A stretch of DNA of 64,000 nucleotides from an uncultured bacterium (lineage in GTDB: Bacteria; Cyanobacteriota; Vampirovibrionia; Gastranaerophilales; Gastranaerophilaceae). Shown one piece after another: positions 35,996 through 45,134 of the stretch (the stretch's first letter is position 1; each line of letters begins with the position of its first letter). The translations under genes and the position numbers were made by a program. The DNA lies in NCBI GenBank assembly GCA_949292185.1, contig CASEYP010000029.1:1-64000 (forward strand), written 5' to 3'. Below the pieces are notes generated by a model. The model was given only the letters and a program-made list of their open reading frames with translations. It searched no databases and was not told the origin of the DNA.

Positions 35996-36776
35996 TATAG
36001 ATAAAAACTCAAAACTTTTTGCATTACTACTAAATATTTATAATCCGAAGGAGAACGTTGAAATATCTCAAAACTATTTCAAATCCGAAAATCCTTCGGA
36101 TTTAATAAAATTTGCGCAAGAAACAGAATGTGATATTCTAGCTCTTAGATTCAATATTACAGATTCATCAGAAATCGAAAGTGCCAAGAATTTATTAACA
36201 AAGCTTTTACCACAAATAACAAAACCACTTATGATTTGTGGATGCGGGGATGATGAAATTGATAAAAAATTACTGCCAAATTTAATTGAGCAACTTGATA
36301 GAACAAATTGCATTATATCTTGTGCAAACGAAGCAACATATAAATATATAATTCCGAAAATTATAAAAAAAGAACAATACATTGTTCTAAAAAGCCCCAT
36401 AGACATAAATTTAGCAAAAGAATTAAATATATTATCTACAGATTTAGGGCTAGACCTAGATAAAATAATAATAAATGCTGATATTGGAGGACTCGGATAC
36501 GGGTATGAATATGGTTATAGCATAATGGAAAAAATAAATATTGAAGGCGCATCAGGCGATAAATATTTAAATCTTCCAATCCTATCAGAAGCCTCAACCG
36601 AAGCTCTAAAAACAAAAGAAGCAAAATCAAATGAATACCCAAAAAGCTGGGGAATTTTAGAAACACGAGCAAGAATGATAGAACTTAGTGCCTGTTCTGG
36701 GGTACTATCAGCAGGTGCAAATATAATTATAATGAATATTCCACAAAATATTCCAATAATGAAAGGCTTGGTATAA
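35979..36776 (+). CDS. acsD: Corrinoid iron-sulfur protein small subunit (AcsD/CdhD-like)
   Basis: 265 residues, a little shorter than usual (about 310). The TIM-barrel signature [20 protein letters not shown] (about 167-186) matches the family ALGYG-EY-YS-ME motif, and [29 protein letters not shown] closes the barrel. In the Wood-Ljungdahl pathway it forms the CFeSP with AcsC and carries a methyl group on cobalamin. The start is GTG inside the end of ftsH (17-base overlap). AcsC follows after 2 bases. No acetyl-CoA synthase or CO dehydrogenase gene is in the window. Confidence 0.85.
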   Translation: MEDKLNIDKNSKLFALLLNIYNPKENVEISQNYFKSENPSDLIKFAQETECDILALRFNITDSSEIESAKNLLTKLLPQITKPLMICGCGDDEIDKKLLPNLIEQLDRTNCIISCANEATYKYIIPKIIKKEQYIVLKSPIDINLAKELNILSTDLGLDLDKIIINADIGGLGYGYEYGYSIMEKINIEGASGDKYLNLPILSEASTEALKTKEAKSNEYPKSWGILETRARMIELSACSGVLSAGANIIIMNIPQNIPIMKGLV

Positions 36777-36778
36777 AT

Positions 36779-37909
36779 ATGGAAATGACAGGACTTCAAA
36801 TTTTCAAATACTTACCCGGCGCAAAGAAAACAGAAAAAGCAAACTGCAAAGAATGCGGCTGTCCAACGTGTATGGCATTTGCTCTAAAACTTGCCAAGCA
36901 AAATATAGAACTTGAAAAATGCCCCTACGTAGATGAAAAACTTAAAGAACAATATTTGCACAGTATAAAACACCCTCAAAAAACAATAGAAATTAAAAAC
37001 TTAAAAATTGGAGGAGAACAAGTTCTCTATAGGCACGAAAAGACATTTATAAACCGTCCACCTCTTGCCGTAATTGTTGATTATAAAGATAGTAATTCTA
37101 AAAATATTTTAAATAGAATTAATGAATTTGAAATAAAAGGTGTAAATGAATTATTCCACGTTGATTTGATTATTTTGAAAAATTATAACGGAGAAGATAT
37201 ATCAGATTTAAAAGTTCCAACAATAACTTATGAAGAATTTGAAACTTATAAACTAATAAAAATTAAAGATACAGATTTTCAAAAAACAAAAGAGCAGCTT
37301 ATCTCAACTCGTCAAAAAGCAATAAAGGATAAAGATGAAAAATTTTCAGATCCTGTGTGCGTAATTATGAACGAGAATGAGGATTTATACACAACTTGTG
37401 CAAAGGCCAGTTATTATATTTGCAAATACGCAAATATGCTTGTGTTTAATAAATTTGATGAAGCTATGTTTTCAACACTATTAACCCTTCGTCAAAACAT
37501 CTATACTGACCCTCAAAAACCTCTACAAGTTGAATCTAATCTTTACGAATTCAATAATCCAGATAAAGATTCAATAGTATTTTTAACAACAAATTTTGCA
37601 CTAACATTTTTTGCCGTAGCAAATGAATTGGAAAGCCTTAGTGTTCCATCATATTTAATAGTAATCCCAGCAGATGGAATGAGCGTTTTAACAGCTTGGT
37701 CTGCTGAAAAATTTACGGCACAAATTGTTGCAAATACAATCAAAAAACTTGATATAAAAAACAAAATTAATACACGAACAATTATTATCCCGGGACTTCT
37801 TGCCCATATGATAGAAGAACTTAATGAAGAAAATCCTGATTTCAAATTTATCGTAGGAACTCACGAGGCTTCTGCAATAAAAGATTTTGTAAAAAACTTA
37901 TCACTATAA
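36779..37909 (+). CDS. acsC: Corrinoid iron-sulfur protein large subunit (AcsC/CdhE-like)
   Basis: 376 residues against about 440 in acetogens. The N-terminal [4Fe-4S] domain has C23-x2-C26-x4-C31-x16-C48, the exact CFeSP spacing. The middle shows LYRHEKTFINRPP and a shortened barrel. The C-terminal cobalamin-binding part has LTTNFALTFFAVANELE, PADGMSVLTAWSAEKF and TIIIPGLLAHMIEELN, all family motifs. The loss is mainly in the barrel region. It forms a complex with the preceding AcsD. A methyl donor role to something other than acetyl-CoA synthase is likely. It overlaps the convergent GH13 gene by 6 bases. Confidence 0.86.
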   Translation: MEMTGLQIFKYLPGAKKTEKANCKECGCPTCMAFALKLAKQNIELEKCPYVDEKLKEQYLHSIKHPQKTIEIKNLKIGGEQVLYRHEKTFINRPPLAVIVDYKDSNSKNILNRINEFEIKGVNELFHVDLIILKNYNGEDISDLKVPTITYEEFETYKLIKIKDTDFQKTKEQLISTRQKAIKDKDEKFSDPVCVIMNENEDLYTTCAKASYYICKYANMLVFNKFDEAMFSTLLTLRQNIYTDPQKPLQVESNLYEFNNPDKDSIVFLTTNFALTFFAVANELESLSVPSYLIVIPADGMSVLTAWSAEKFTAQIVANTIKKLDIKNKINTRTIIIPGLLAHMIEELNEENPDFKFIVGTHEASAIKDFVKNLSL

Positions 37910-39454
37910 AAGTTCATGTATAATTAGAACTACAGTTTCACCAGGTTGTAAGGTCAAAACTAGTTTTCCGCGTTTTGCAACAGGCATATCAGATATTTTG
38001 ATTGGCAAAACATTTTGCCTTTTCGGATTAAATTTAGGAACCTTAACTGTAACCTTCACAGGTTCTTCAAAATTCAAATTACCTATCGTAACAACCTTCT
38101 TTATATTATTTTCAAAAGAATATGCAAATACTTTTTGATTATTTGTTTTTAAAGGAGTATATGTACCTTCATTTAATACAGGTAAAATACTTTGCTTAAC
38201 ATTATTTCCTAATAGAAAATTATTCTTTATTGTAACATTATTTCCGCCAGGCTTTCTTGATAGGTTAAATATATCAATCTTACCTCTATGTGTAAAATAC
38301 ATATCATCATCTGTCATAGTTTCATCAGCAAGTTTATTACCTTTTACATAAAGATAATTATCACCCGTTTGAAAACCATCAACAAAATATGAATTTACAG
38401 GCAATGTAGCATTTAACCAAATCATCATTTCGCTTAAATTAGGACCTTTTAATAAAATCGGACTAACTTCATCATGAGTTGTGAAACTGCCGATTACACT
38501 TTTTTTGTCTTTAAATTTTTTAGTATTATTAAGAGTTTGAGCAATTTGTGTATTTAATTCTTTAGCATTTTTCCAATCTTTTATATTGAAAAATGAACCA
38601 TAATACCCATCAAAACCTGCCTCTAACAATTTATCATAAGATGTAAATACAGCATAAGGTGAAATTGGATCATGCCAAGACTCAGAAGACTCAGCCAGCC
38701 ACAAAAATTCAGGATCTCTTTCTCTGGAATAATCAATTAATTCTTTCCAAAAAGCAGCCGTTTTAGAATGTGCAACATCAGCTCTTATACCGTCCACACC
38801 CAAATTCATCATATATTTGACAAAATCTTTATATAAACTAAAAACATTTGTATCAATATTATCTTCAGTTCCAACTGACAATAACCTTACATCAGTCCAA
38901 TCAGACGGAACAATAGGTTCTCCGGCAGGGTTACTTACAAATAAATCCGGTCTTTGTAAATATAAATCATAAGAAGCACAAGCAGGAACATCAACTATAA
39001 CTCTAATATTACGCTTGTGAGCTTCATTTATAAAATACTTAGCTTGCTCTTCTAAAGATAATTTTGAATCTTTATCATACAATTCATCACTAATAGAATC
39101 AAAAGCCGCAGCTGAATATACACTGCCAGCAGTACCCAAAGCCTTTAATTTGCCTGTTGGAGTAATCGGTAAAACATGAATAGTATTAATTCCAAGATTT
39201 TTTAATTCATCTAAACGCTTAACGGCATTAATAAATGTCCCACGTTTTTCACCCATTTTCTCTTGGATAAAACCATCTTCATTAACATCATTAGCATTGA
39301 AGGAACGAATATTAATTTCCATAATAGCCGCATCATTATTCAAAAACTTTGAACGCAAATCATTATGCCAAACTTGTTCTGATGCGAACGAGCTTACCCC
39401 GGATAGTCCAAATAAAACAACTACTACAGATAAAATACGATAAAATATTTTCAT
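37904..39454 (-). CDS. Secreted alpha-amylase family (GH13) glycosidase
   Basis: 516 residues with a signal peptide ending SSFAS (about 1-25). The four GH13 regions are seen: VIVDVPACAS (152-161), GIRADVAHSK with nucleophile D226, WLAESSESW with acid/base E255, and FTTHDEV with H327-D328. A C-terminal beta domain ends in LQPGETVVLI. It should cut alpha-glucans outside the cytoplasm; the exact bond is not evident. Region I has CAS in place of the usual NH-x-S, a departure worth noting. It lies upstream of no sugar-transport gene. Next upstream is the LysM protein. Confidence 0.88.
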   Translation of the reverse strand: MKIFYRILSVVVVLFGLSGVSSFASEQVWHNDLRSKFLNNDAAIMEINIRSFNANDVNEDGFIQEKMGEKRGTFINAVKRLDELKNLGINTIHVLPITPTGKLKALGTAGSVYSAAAFDSISDELYDKDSKLSLEEQAKYFINEAHKRNIRVIVDVPACASYDLYLQRPDLFVSNPAGEPIVPSDWTDVRLLSVGTEDNIDTNVFSLYKDFVKYMMNLGVDGIRADVAHSKTAAFWKELIDYSRERDPEFLWLAESSESWHDPISPYAVFTSYDKLLEAGFDGYYGSFFNIKDWKNAKELNTQIAQTLNNTKKFKDKKSVIGSFTTHDEVSPILLKGPNLSEMMIWLNATLPVNSYFVDGFQTGDNYLYVKGNKLADETMTDDDMYFTHRGKIDIFNLSRKPGGNNVTIKNNFLLGNNVKQSILPVLNEGTYTPLKTNNQKVFAYSFENNIKKVVTIGNLNFEEPVKVTVKVPKFNPKRQNVLPIKISDMPVAKRGKLVLTLQPGETVVLIIHELL

Positions 39455-39482
39455 ACCCGCTCCTCAATATTAAATAATGAAT

Positions 39483-40160
39483 TTATTCCATAGGAATTAG
39501 TAATTTTTGATCAATATTTATACGATCCAAAGAATCCAAATTATTCACTTTTTTAATCAATTCAGCTTTTTCAGGTGAATAAGAACCATAATAATGTTTT
39601 ATAATACTTTCTCCTGTATCGCCTGATTTTACAACATATTTTTTCATTTTAGACTGATCAATTTTTTGAACATCAGCACTGGCAGAATCAACAGCCTTAG
39701 CTGTTTCACCTACAACAGGTTTAGTTGAAATTTCATCTTCAGAAGGTACAGAAACTTTTGCCTCAACAACATCCTGAGCTGTAGCTGCATCTTGCTCTAA
39801 TGTATTTGATTTAGCCGCTACACTGTTATATTGTATAGTTAATTTACCTGATTTTGATAAATAATAACCTGTTGAAAAAGTCAATACTAAAGCCAAAACT
39901 ACACCAACTGCAGCCCCTAACAAAATATATGCAGTCGGAGAATTTGAATTAAATTGAGTTGATTTAAAGTTTTGCCACAATAAATCAATTTCTTGAGCCT
40001 TGCTGGCAATACTTGATTCAGAAGAATTTTCTTCGTAATCAACAGGTCTTATATATTCTCCAACACCATCTTCTTGAGTATCTTGTTGTTTTACAAGATT
40101 TTCAATAACTTCCATACTTTCTTTAGATAACGTTGATCTTCTAATTGTCGAACTTTTCAT
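39483..40160 (-). CDS. Membrane-anchored LysM protein
   Basis: 225 residues. A cytoplasmic N-terminal part (about 1-80) leads to one membrane helix (about 84-106), a Ser/Ala/Val-rich linker and a C-terminal LysM domain KKYVVKSGDTGESIIKHYYG to LLIPME (about 172-225). LysM binds peptidoglycan glycan chains, so the protein bridges inner membrane and wall. Start is ATG; upstream minus-strand sequence GATAGAGATG gives a weak ribosome site. It lies 28 bases from the amylase gene. Confidence 0.8.
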   Translation of the reverse strand: MKSSTIRRSTLSKESMEVIENLVKQQDTQEDGVGEYIRPVDYEENSSESSIASKAQEIDLLWQNFKSTQFNSNSPTAYILLGAAVGVVLALVLTFSTGYYLSKSGKLTIQYNSVAAKSNTLEQDAATAQDVVEAKVSVPSEDEISTKPVVGETAKAVDSASADVQKIDQSKMKKYVVKSGDTGESIIKHYYGSYSPEKAELIKKVNNLDSLDRINIDQKLLIPME

Positions 40161-40250
40161 CTCTATCCTACCTCACTACCCTGTAATTATAATAAATATA
40201 CTATCACGAGGATATCCAATATTCAAGGATTGTAACGAGATTATAAACAT

Positions 40251-40284
40251 AAAAAATCCGCTAACCAAAATTTGATTAGCGGAT
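40251..40284 (-). terminator. Rho-independent terminator of the HU gene
   Basis: On the minus strand a 14-bp stem ATCCGCTAATCAAA / TTTGGTTAGCGGAT (one G-T pair) is followed by six T, 25 bases after the HU stop. Confidence 0.88.
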
Positions 40285-40308
40285 CCAATTATTTTCAAAA
40301 AGCAAAAA

Positions 40309-40581
40309 TTACTTAACAAGTTCTTTGAATTTTTTACCTGCTGAAAATGCTGGAACAGTTTTAGCAGCGATTTTCAAAGTAGCACCAGTTTGTGGGTTTC
40401 TACCAGTTCTAGCAGCTCTTTTACGTGCTTCAAATGTACCAAAACCAACTAAAGTAACTTTTTTACCTTTAGATACTGTTTTTTGAATTGTTTCTAAAGT
40501 TGCTGATAAAATGTCAGCTGTAGCTTTTTGTGAAACTTTTGCTTTTTTAGATACTTCTTTTACTAATTCTTCTTTGTTCAT
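40309..40581 (-). CDS. hup: HU family DNA-binding protein
   Basis: 90 residues, exactly HU-sized: MNKEELVKEVSKKAKVSQ, GFGTFEARKRAARTGRNPQTG and a closing VPAFSAGKKFKELVK. The arm motif RTGRNPQTG binds the minor groove. It compacts and bends DNA in the nucleoid. The start at 40581 follows AAGGAGG by about 6 bases; an upstream frame adds 53 residues but covers the promoter and is rejected. Driven by a near-perfect promoter. Confidence 0.97.
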   Translation of the reverse strand: MNKEELVKEVSKKAKVSQKATADILSATLETIQKTVSKGKKVTLVGFGTFEARKRAARTGRNPQTGATLKIAAKTVPAFSAGKKFKELVK

Positions 40582-40651
40582 GTGGAACCTCCTTCTTCCT
40601 TCACCACGGATAAAACACCCATTTCCCGCAGCCTTTGTAATCGACAAATCA

Positions 40652-40679
40652 ATTATAACATTTTTTTTAAGACTGTCAA
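40652..40679 (-). promoter_or_regulatory. Consensus promoter of the HU gene
   Basis: On the minus strand TTGACA (40679-40674) and TATAAT (40657-40652) are both perfect, 16 bases apart. The leader to the HU ATG is about 65 bases. Confidence 0.85.
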
Positions 40680-40765
40680 GGGTTTTCGACATCAAAATTC
40701 TATCAAATGTAGGAATAGCGTATATCCCAAAATATATCACCCTTAAAAATCAAGTATAACAAGGG

Positions 40766-41632
40766 TTATGGATCTTGATTAAGTTTAGCAAATTTCACAT
40801 TTTGATAAAAATATTGCAAAATCTGATAAGCGTTATAACCTTGTTTTGCTAAATTATTAGCACCATATTGTGACATGCCAACACCATGACCTTTTTTGCC
40901 GACTTCATCATCGAAAGACGGAACAGAACGTAAGTAAGGTGCTGAACCACCCCAAATTGAAGTATTTGTCATACCACCAGCAGATGCAAAATAATATGCT
41001 GAAATTATTTTCATATCATAAGTCAAAACAAGCCCATGAGTTTCCTCTACAGCTTTATTTGTAATATTTGTCTCGGAAGACGCACCGCCATAAGCTTGAT
41101 CTTCTGTATTATCCTTTAAATCATAACCTAATCTTGATTGTTTACCTAAATTTGCCAATGCAAAACTTCTAGCTGCAATAGCCTGAGCCTTTAGAGCTTC
41201 ATATTCCCAACTTGCAGGCATTTCAGACGGCACAACACCTTTTATATAACTTTCTAAATCAATATCATTTATAACAGTTAATTTGCCGCCATCGTTTTTA
41301 ACCATCAATTTACCGCGGTACCATTTACCTTTTGTACTAACAAAACCGTCAGTATCAGGTCTTAAAACAATAGCTTGAGTTCCTAATGAATAATAATGTC
41401 CTCCGCTAAATACAGCTATTTCATTTTTATAAGGGACTAATGTATAACCTTTCATAGCAGATGATGTGCAAACCGTCTTATTTGTATTAACGTCAATCAT
41501 TCTGCCATTAACATTTGTTCCAACACCAGCTTGATCTACTTTTGTTAACAAGCCTATTTTTATTGCATAACTTGGATTTGAAACTATTAAATTAATTACT
41601 AAAACTGATAATAAAACTAAAATCTTCTTCAT
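40766..41632 (-). CDS. SpoIID/LytB domain protein
   Basis: 288 residues from the second ATG (a first ATG at 41641 is possible). A signal peptide ends PSYA. The SpoIID core is present: GVVPSEMPASWEYEALKAQAIAARSFAL, TEDQAYGG, VEETHGLVLTYDMKIISAYYFASAGG, and the C-terminal GHGVGMSQYGANNLAKQGYNAYQIL. Family members cut glycan strands or denuded peptidoglycan. The stretch between LRSVPSFDDE and GHGVGMSQ is only a few residues, while typical proteins have about 80-100, so an internal part is missing. Confidence 0.85.
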   Translation of the reverse strand: MKKILVLLSVLVINLIVSNPSYAIKIGLLTKVDQAGVGTNVNGRMIDVNTNKTVCTSSAMKGYTLVPYKNEIAVFSGGHYYSLGTQAIVLRPDTDGFVSTKGKWYRGKLMVKNDGGKLTVINDIDLESYIKGVVPSEMPASWEYEALKAQAIAARSFALANLGKQSRLGYDLKDNTEDQAYGGASSETNITNKAVEETHGLVLTYDMKIISAYYFASAGGMTNTSIWGGSAPYLRSVPSFDDEVGKKGHGVGMSQYGANNLAKQGYNAYQILQYFYQNVKFAKLNQDP

Positions 41633-41686
41633 AATACCCATTCTATCACTTTATACAAGAATGTAATAAACCAAACGTATGATTTA

Positions 41687-43678
41687 TCACTTCTGGTAAA
41701 TCCTTGTATAATTCCAATAACTACTAAAAACTTTTATTACATAATTTTTTGTTTCATCATAAGGAATTTGTTCAACAAATTCATCTGTATCTGAATAATT
41801 CAGCGTAGACTTCCATCTTGTAACAGACCCGATACCTCCATTATAAGCCGCAATTGCTGAAACATCCTTATTACCTAACATTCCTCTAATTGTTGCATAA
41901 TATAAATTTCCAAGTCGAATATTTAATTCAGGATTAAATAAATAACTTGTATTAAAATCAATACCGTTTTTTGCACCAATTTCGTGCGCCGTAGAAGGCA
42001 TCAACTGCATAAGCCCGATAGCTCCAACCCCACTTTGTGCTTCAGGATTAAAATAGCTTTCCTCTCTAATTATTGCCATCATTAATGCATCATTATTTCT
42101 ATATTGGTTTGCATAATTTTTAACTTGTTTATAATAATTTTGAGGATATACAAGACGCCATCTCAAGTCTGTTTTTACAGGTTTTACCTTTAATTTGCTC
42201 ATTGCATCTCTTGCAATAATAGTTGATGAAGAATAATTGCCTCGTTCATATTCAATCCAACTTTTTATAAAATCATCTTGAGAATATTTTAGCATCATAT
42301 CATAATCTTTTACCTCTAAAAGATAATACAACATATCCTCTTTATTAGGTGCTCTATAAGGATATATAACAGGTTTGTAATCCAAATTTGCAGAAATTGT
42401 AGATTGAGCAACACCTTTCAAAATCCAAAAGGCACGATAAGCATAATAACTATCAGGAAATCTGTTTACAATATCCTGATAATAAGTTACAGCAACATCA
42501 TTGTTATAATATTTTTGTTCAATTTTAGCTGCCCAGAATAACACTTTTGGATAATCCGGAGAATCAGGATATTTTGATAAAAAATCTTTAGCAAGATTTC
42601 TTGCACTTGCGTAATTTTTATTACGAATTTCTATAAATAGAATTTGAGCCAAAGCATTTTGAGCAAATTCTCCACTTGGAAAGTTTTTATATAAATCATT
42701 ATAACAAGCATATTTATAACCATTTGGGGTATAAGAGCATTTCAGATTCCAGATATAGTCTTTATTTTTACCTTTGGCAAGAGAGAATAATTTTGAAGAA
42801 TATTTATATTTATCTTTTTGTTCAAAAAGGTCAATATAATCATCAACAGCCATTTTATAATCACTTCGATCTACAGAATCAGAATACTTTGCAACACCTT
42901 GCTCTATTAAACTTTTAACTTTATTATAATCATGTTTTGAATACAAAGTAACAGACTGAATTGCCCAACTATCTTTTAATTGAGCCTGCTTTAACATAGC
43001 TAAAGCCTCATCATACATCTGTGCATAATAATACGCCCTAGCAACTAAAACTGCATCTTGAGATTTTATATTCGGATTAAACTTTTTCCAAGTATTTGCA
43101 GCATTAACAGCCAAACGTCCATCAGGGTATTTTTGCAAATACTCTCTAAAGGATTTTTCTACATTTGCAATTTTAGACCTTGAAAAGATTTTACTTGAAT
43201 ATCTTATCTTTGAGGCAGAAATTTTTGCTTTATAATACTCTGAAGCTATTTTGTAATCTTCATCCTTACTTTCTTTTGCTACAGATTTGAAATATCGGAA
43301 CGCTAAATTAGGATTATCATCAATAACCAATTGTCCAGCCAAGTATTTTGCTTCCAAACTCAATTTATTAGAAGGATAATTATTAAATAATTGTTGATAT
43401 CTTCTCAGCTCAGATTTATTATCTCCTAAAGCTCTTGCGCAAAGCGCCTGACGATAAATTGCAACAGGCTTCAACTTGGAAAAATAACTTACTTTTGAAA
43501 ACAAATAATAAGAATTTGAGAAATTCCCGTTATCATAATCTCTTAGTGCCTGCGTATATATATTAATAGTTTTTGAATGCGGTTGATAGACTTTTGCAAA
43601 AATAAATCCCAACAACAAAAATACAACTAATATAGATATTTTTATATAAATACTCTCTTTATTTTTGAACACAAACAT
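41687..43678 (-). CDS. Lytic transglycosylase with TPR-like N-terminal superhelix (Slt-like)
   Basis: 663 residues. One N-terminal membrane helix or uncleaved signal (about 12-30), then about 480 residues of TPR-like repeats (YPDGRLAVNAANTW, FPSGEFAQNALAQILF, YPDSPDYPKVLFWAAKIE). The SLT domain follows with the catalytic Glu near 539 in REESYFNPEAQSGVGAIGLMQLMPSTA and AAYNGG. It cuts peptidoglycan to 1,6-anhydro-muropeptides in the periplasm. The upstream gene of the SpoIID-like protein by 45 bases; a shared wall-remodelling role is plausible. Confidence 0.92.
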   Translation of the reverse strand: MFVFKNKESIYIKISILVVFLLLGFIFAKVYQPHSKTINIYTQALRDYDNGNFSNSYYLFSKVSYFSKLKPVAIYRQALCARALGDNKSELRRYQQLFNNYPSNKLSLEAKYLAGQLVIDDNPNLAFRYFKSVAKESKDEDYKIASEYYKAKISASKIRYSSKIFSRSKIANVEKSFREYLQKYPDGRLAVNAANTWKKFNPNIKSQDAVLVARAYYYAQMYDEALAMLKQAQLKDSWAIQSVTLYSKHDYNKVKSLIEQGVAKYSDSVDRSDYKMAVDDYIDLFEQKDKYKYSSKLFSLAKGKNKDYIWNLKCSYTPNGYKYACYNDLYKNFPSGEFAQNALAQILFIEIRNKNYASARNLAKDFLSKYPDSPDYPKVLFWAAKIEQKYYNNDVAVTYYQDIVNRFPDSYYAYRAFWILKGVAQSTISANLDYKPVIYPYRAPNKEDMLYYLLEVKDYDMMLKYSQDDFIKSWIEYERGNYSSSTIIARDAMSKLKVKPVKTDLRWRLVYPQNYYKQVKNYANQYRNNDALMMAIIREESYFNPEAQSGVGAIGLMQLMPSTAHEIGAKNGIDFNTSYLFNPELNIRLGNLYYATIRGMLGNKDVSAIAAYNGGIGSVTRWKSTLNYSDTDEFVEQIPYDETKNYVIKVFSSYWNYTRIYQK

Positions 43679-43795
43679 GACACTTCTAAGTTTAACAAAT
43701 TATATAAAATAAGTAAAAATTTTTATTAAATATTTACATATAATTCCCAAAAATAAAATTCTTACCTATAATAGTAAAAAAGGGGTATATAATTA

Positions 43796-44617
43796 ATGAC
43801 AAATTTAGAAAAGGGACTTATTGCAGTTGGAATAAACATTATTCTAATTATAATATTGTTCAAAATAATAGATGTAGTCGATGAAAAAATAAGAAAAAAA
43901 ATATCAACTGAAGAATCTACATCACCACTATTAAGATTTATGCCAATAATTATGAAATTATTAAAAGGCATAATTATATTTATAGCAATAACAGGATTTC
44001 TACAAAGTCAAGGATATTCGGTATCATCCATCTTAGCCGGTTTTGGAATAGGTGGTATTGCAGTAGGTATGGCAGCCAAAGAAGCTATCGCAAACATCTT
44101 TGGTAGTATTGAATTGCTATCTGACCACGTGTATAAAGTTGGAGATTATGTAAAACTTAATAATATTGAAGGCTACGTAGAAGATATAACAATACGTTCT
44201 ACAAAAATACGAGATTTAGATAATTATCTTGTAAATATTCCAAATAACGTTGCTGCAAATGCAGTTATAACAAATGTTTCCAGAGCTAAAAAAAGATTTA
44301 TTAATGTAACCTTTGGAGTTACTTATTCTACAGATTCTGAAAAAATAAAACTTGCTCAAAATATATTAAAAGAAATCGCAACAGCACATAAAGATATTCA
44401 CAATGAATTTACCATAGCAGTTCACGATTTAGGAGAAAGTTCAATAAATATAAGATTTAGAGGATATGTCAAAGGCGGTTCTTATGATAAATTTCTAAAA
44501 GTTCGCGGTGAATTTTTAGAACAAGCAATTCAAAGATACAGAGCAGAAAATATTGATTTTGCATTCCCATCACAATCTTTATACATAGAAAGCGACAAAA
44601 CTAAAATTGAAAATTAA
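43796..44617 (+). CDS. mscS: MscS-family mechanosensitive channel
   Basis: 273 residues, like E. coli MscS. Two or three membrane helices, the pore helix GFGIGGIAVGMAAKEAIANIFGSIELL (about 82-108) with Gly/Ala packing, then the beta domain DYVKLNNIEGYVEDITIRSTKIRDLDN. It releases solutes on osmotic downshock. The last 11 bases overlap rlmH. Confidence 0.9.
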   Translation: MTNLEKGLIAVGINIILIIILFKIIDVVDEKIRKKISTEESTSPLLRFMPIIMKLLKGIIIFIAITGFLQSQGYSVSSILAGFGIGGIAVGMAAKEAIANIFGSIELLSDHVYKVGDYVKLNNIEGYVEDITIRSTKIRDLDNYLVNIPNNVAANAVITNVSRAKKRFINVTFGVTYSTDSEKIKLAQNILKEIATAHKDIHNEFTIAVHDLGESSINIRFRGYVKGGSYDKFLKVRGEFLEQAIQRYRAENIDFAFPSQSLYIESDKTKIEN

Positions 44618-45077
44618 AATAATTGCACTGGGGAAAATTAAAGAAAAATTTTTAAAAGACGGAATAGATGAATTTCTAAAACGCCTGACTCCATACGCCT
44701 CTGTTACAATTCAAGAGCTTACGCCAATAGAAATTAAAGATGAAAATTTAACTGATAAAATTTTAATTGAAGAAGGTGAAAAAATTCTTTCACTTATAAA
44801 ACCTCTTGACTATGTAATAACACTTGAAATCAATGGTAAACAATTTTCCAGTGAAGAATTTGCCTCAAAAATAGAAGATTTAACCAATGACGGAACTCAA
44901 GAAATTGTTTTTATAATTGGTTCATCCTGCGGAATTGGAAAAAATGTTTCGCAAAGAGCTAACCTTAAAATGAGTATGTCAAAAATGACATTTTTACATC
45001 AATTTGCAAGACTTATATTAGTAGAGCAAATCTACAGAGCATTTAAAATCATAAAAGGCGAAACTTATCACAAATAA
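44607..45077 (+). CDS. rlmH: 23S rRNA (pseudouridine1915-N3)-methyltransferase RlmH
   Basis: 156 residues, normal. SPOUT-fold signature: VIGGSCG-type FIIGSSCGIGKNVSQRANLKMSMSKMTFLHQFARLILVEQIYRAFKIIKGETYHK, here in several pieces: IIGSSCGIG, MTFLHQFARL and YRAFKI. It uses SAM to methylate helix 69 of 23S rRNA. The start is TTG overlapping mscS by 11 bases. Confidence 0.95.
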   Translation: MKIKIIALGKIKEKFLKDGIDEFLKRLTPYASVTIQELTPIEIKDENLTDKILIEEGEKILSLIKPLDYVITLEINGKQFSSEEFASKIEDLTNDGTQEIVFIIGSSCGIGKNVSQRANLKMSMSKMTFLHQFARLILVEQIYRAFKIIKGETYHK

Positions 45078-45134
45078 TAATAAAATAACAAAAAATATAA
45101 TTAGGAGTTTTAATACTCAAATACAGGAGGTCAC

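Noticed and set aside
40582-40740. 53-residue N-terminal extension of HU
   Set aside because: It covers the consensus promoter and leader, and the ATG at 40581 has a strong ribosome site and gives the normal 90 residues.
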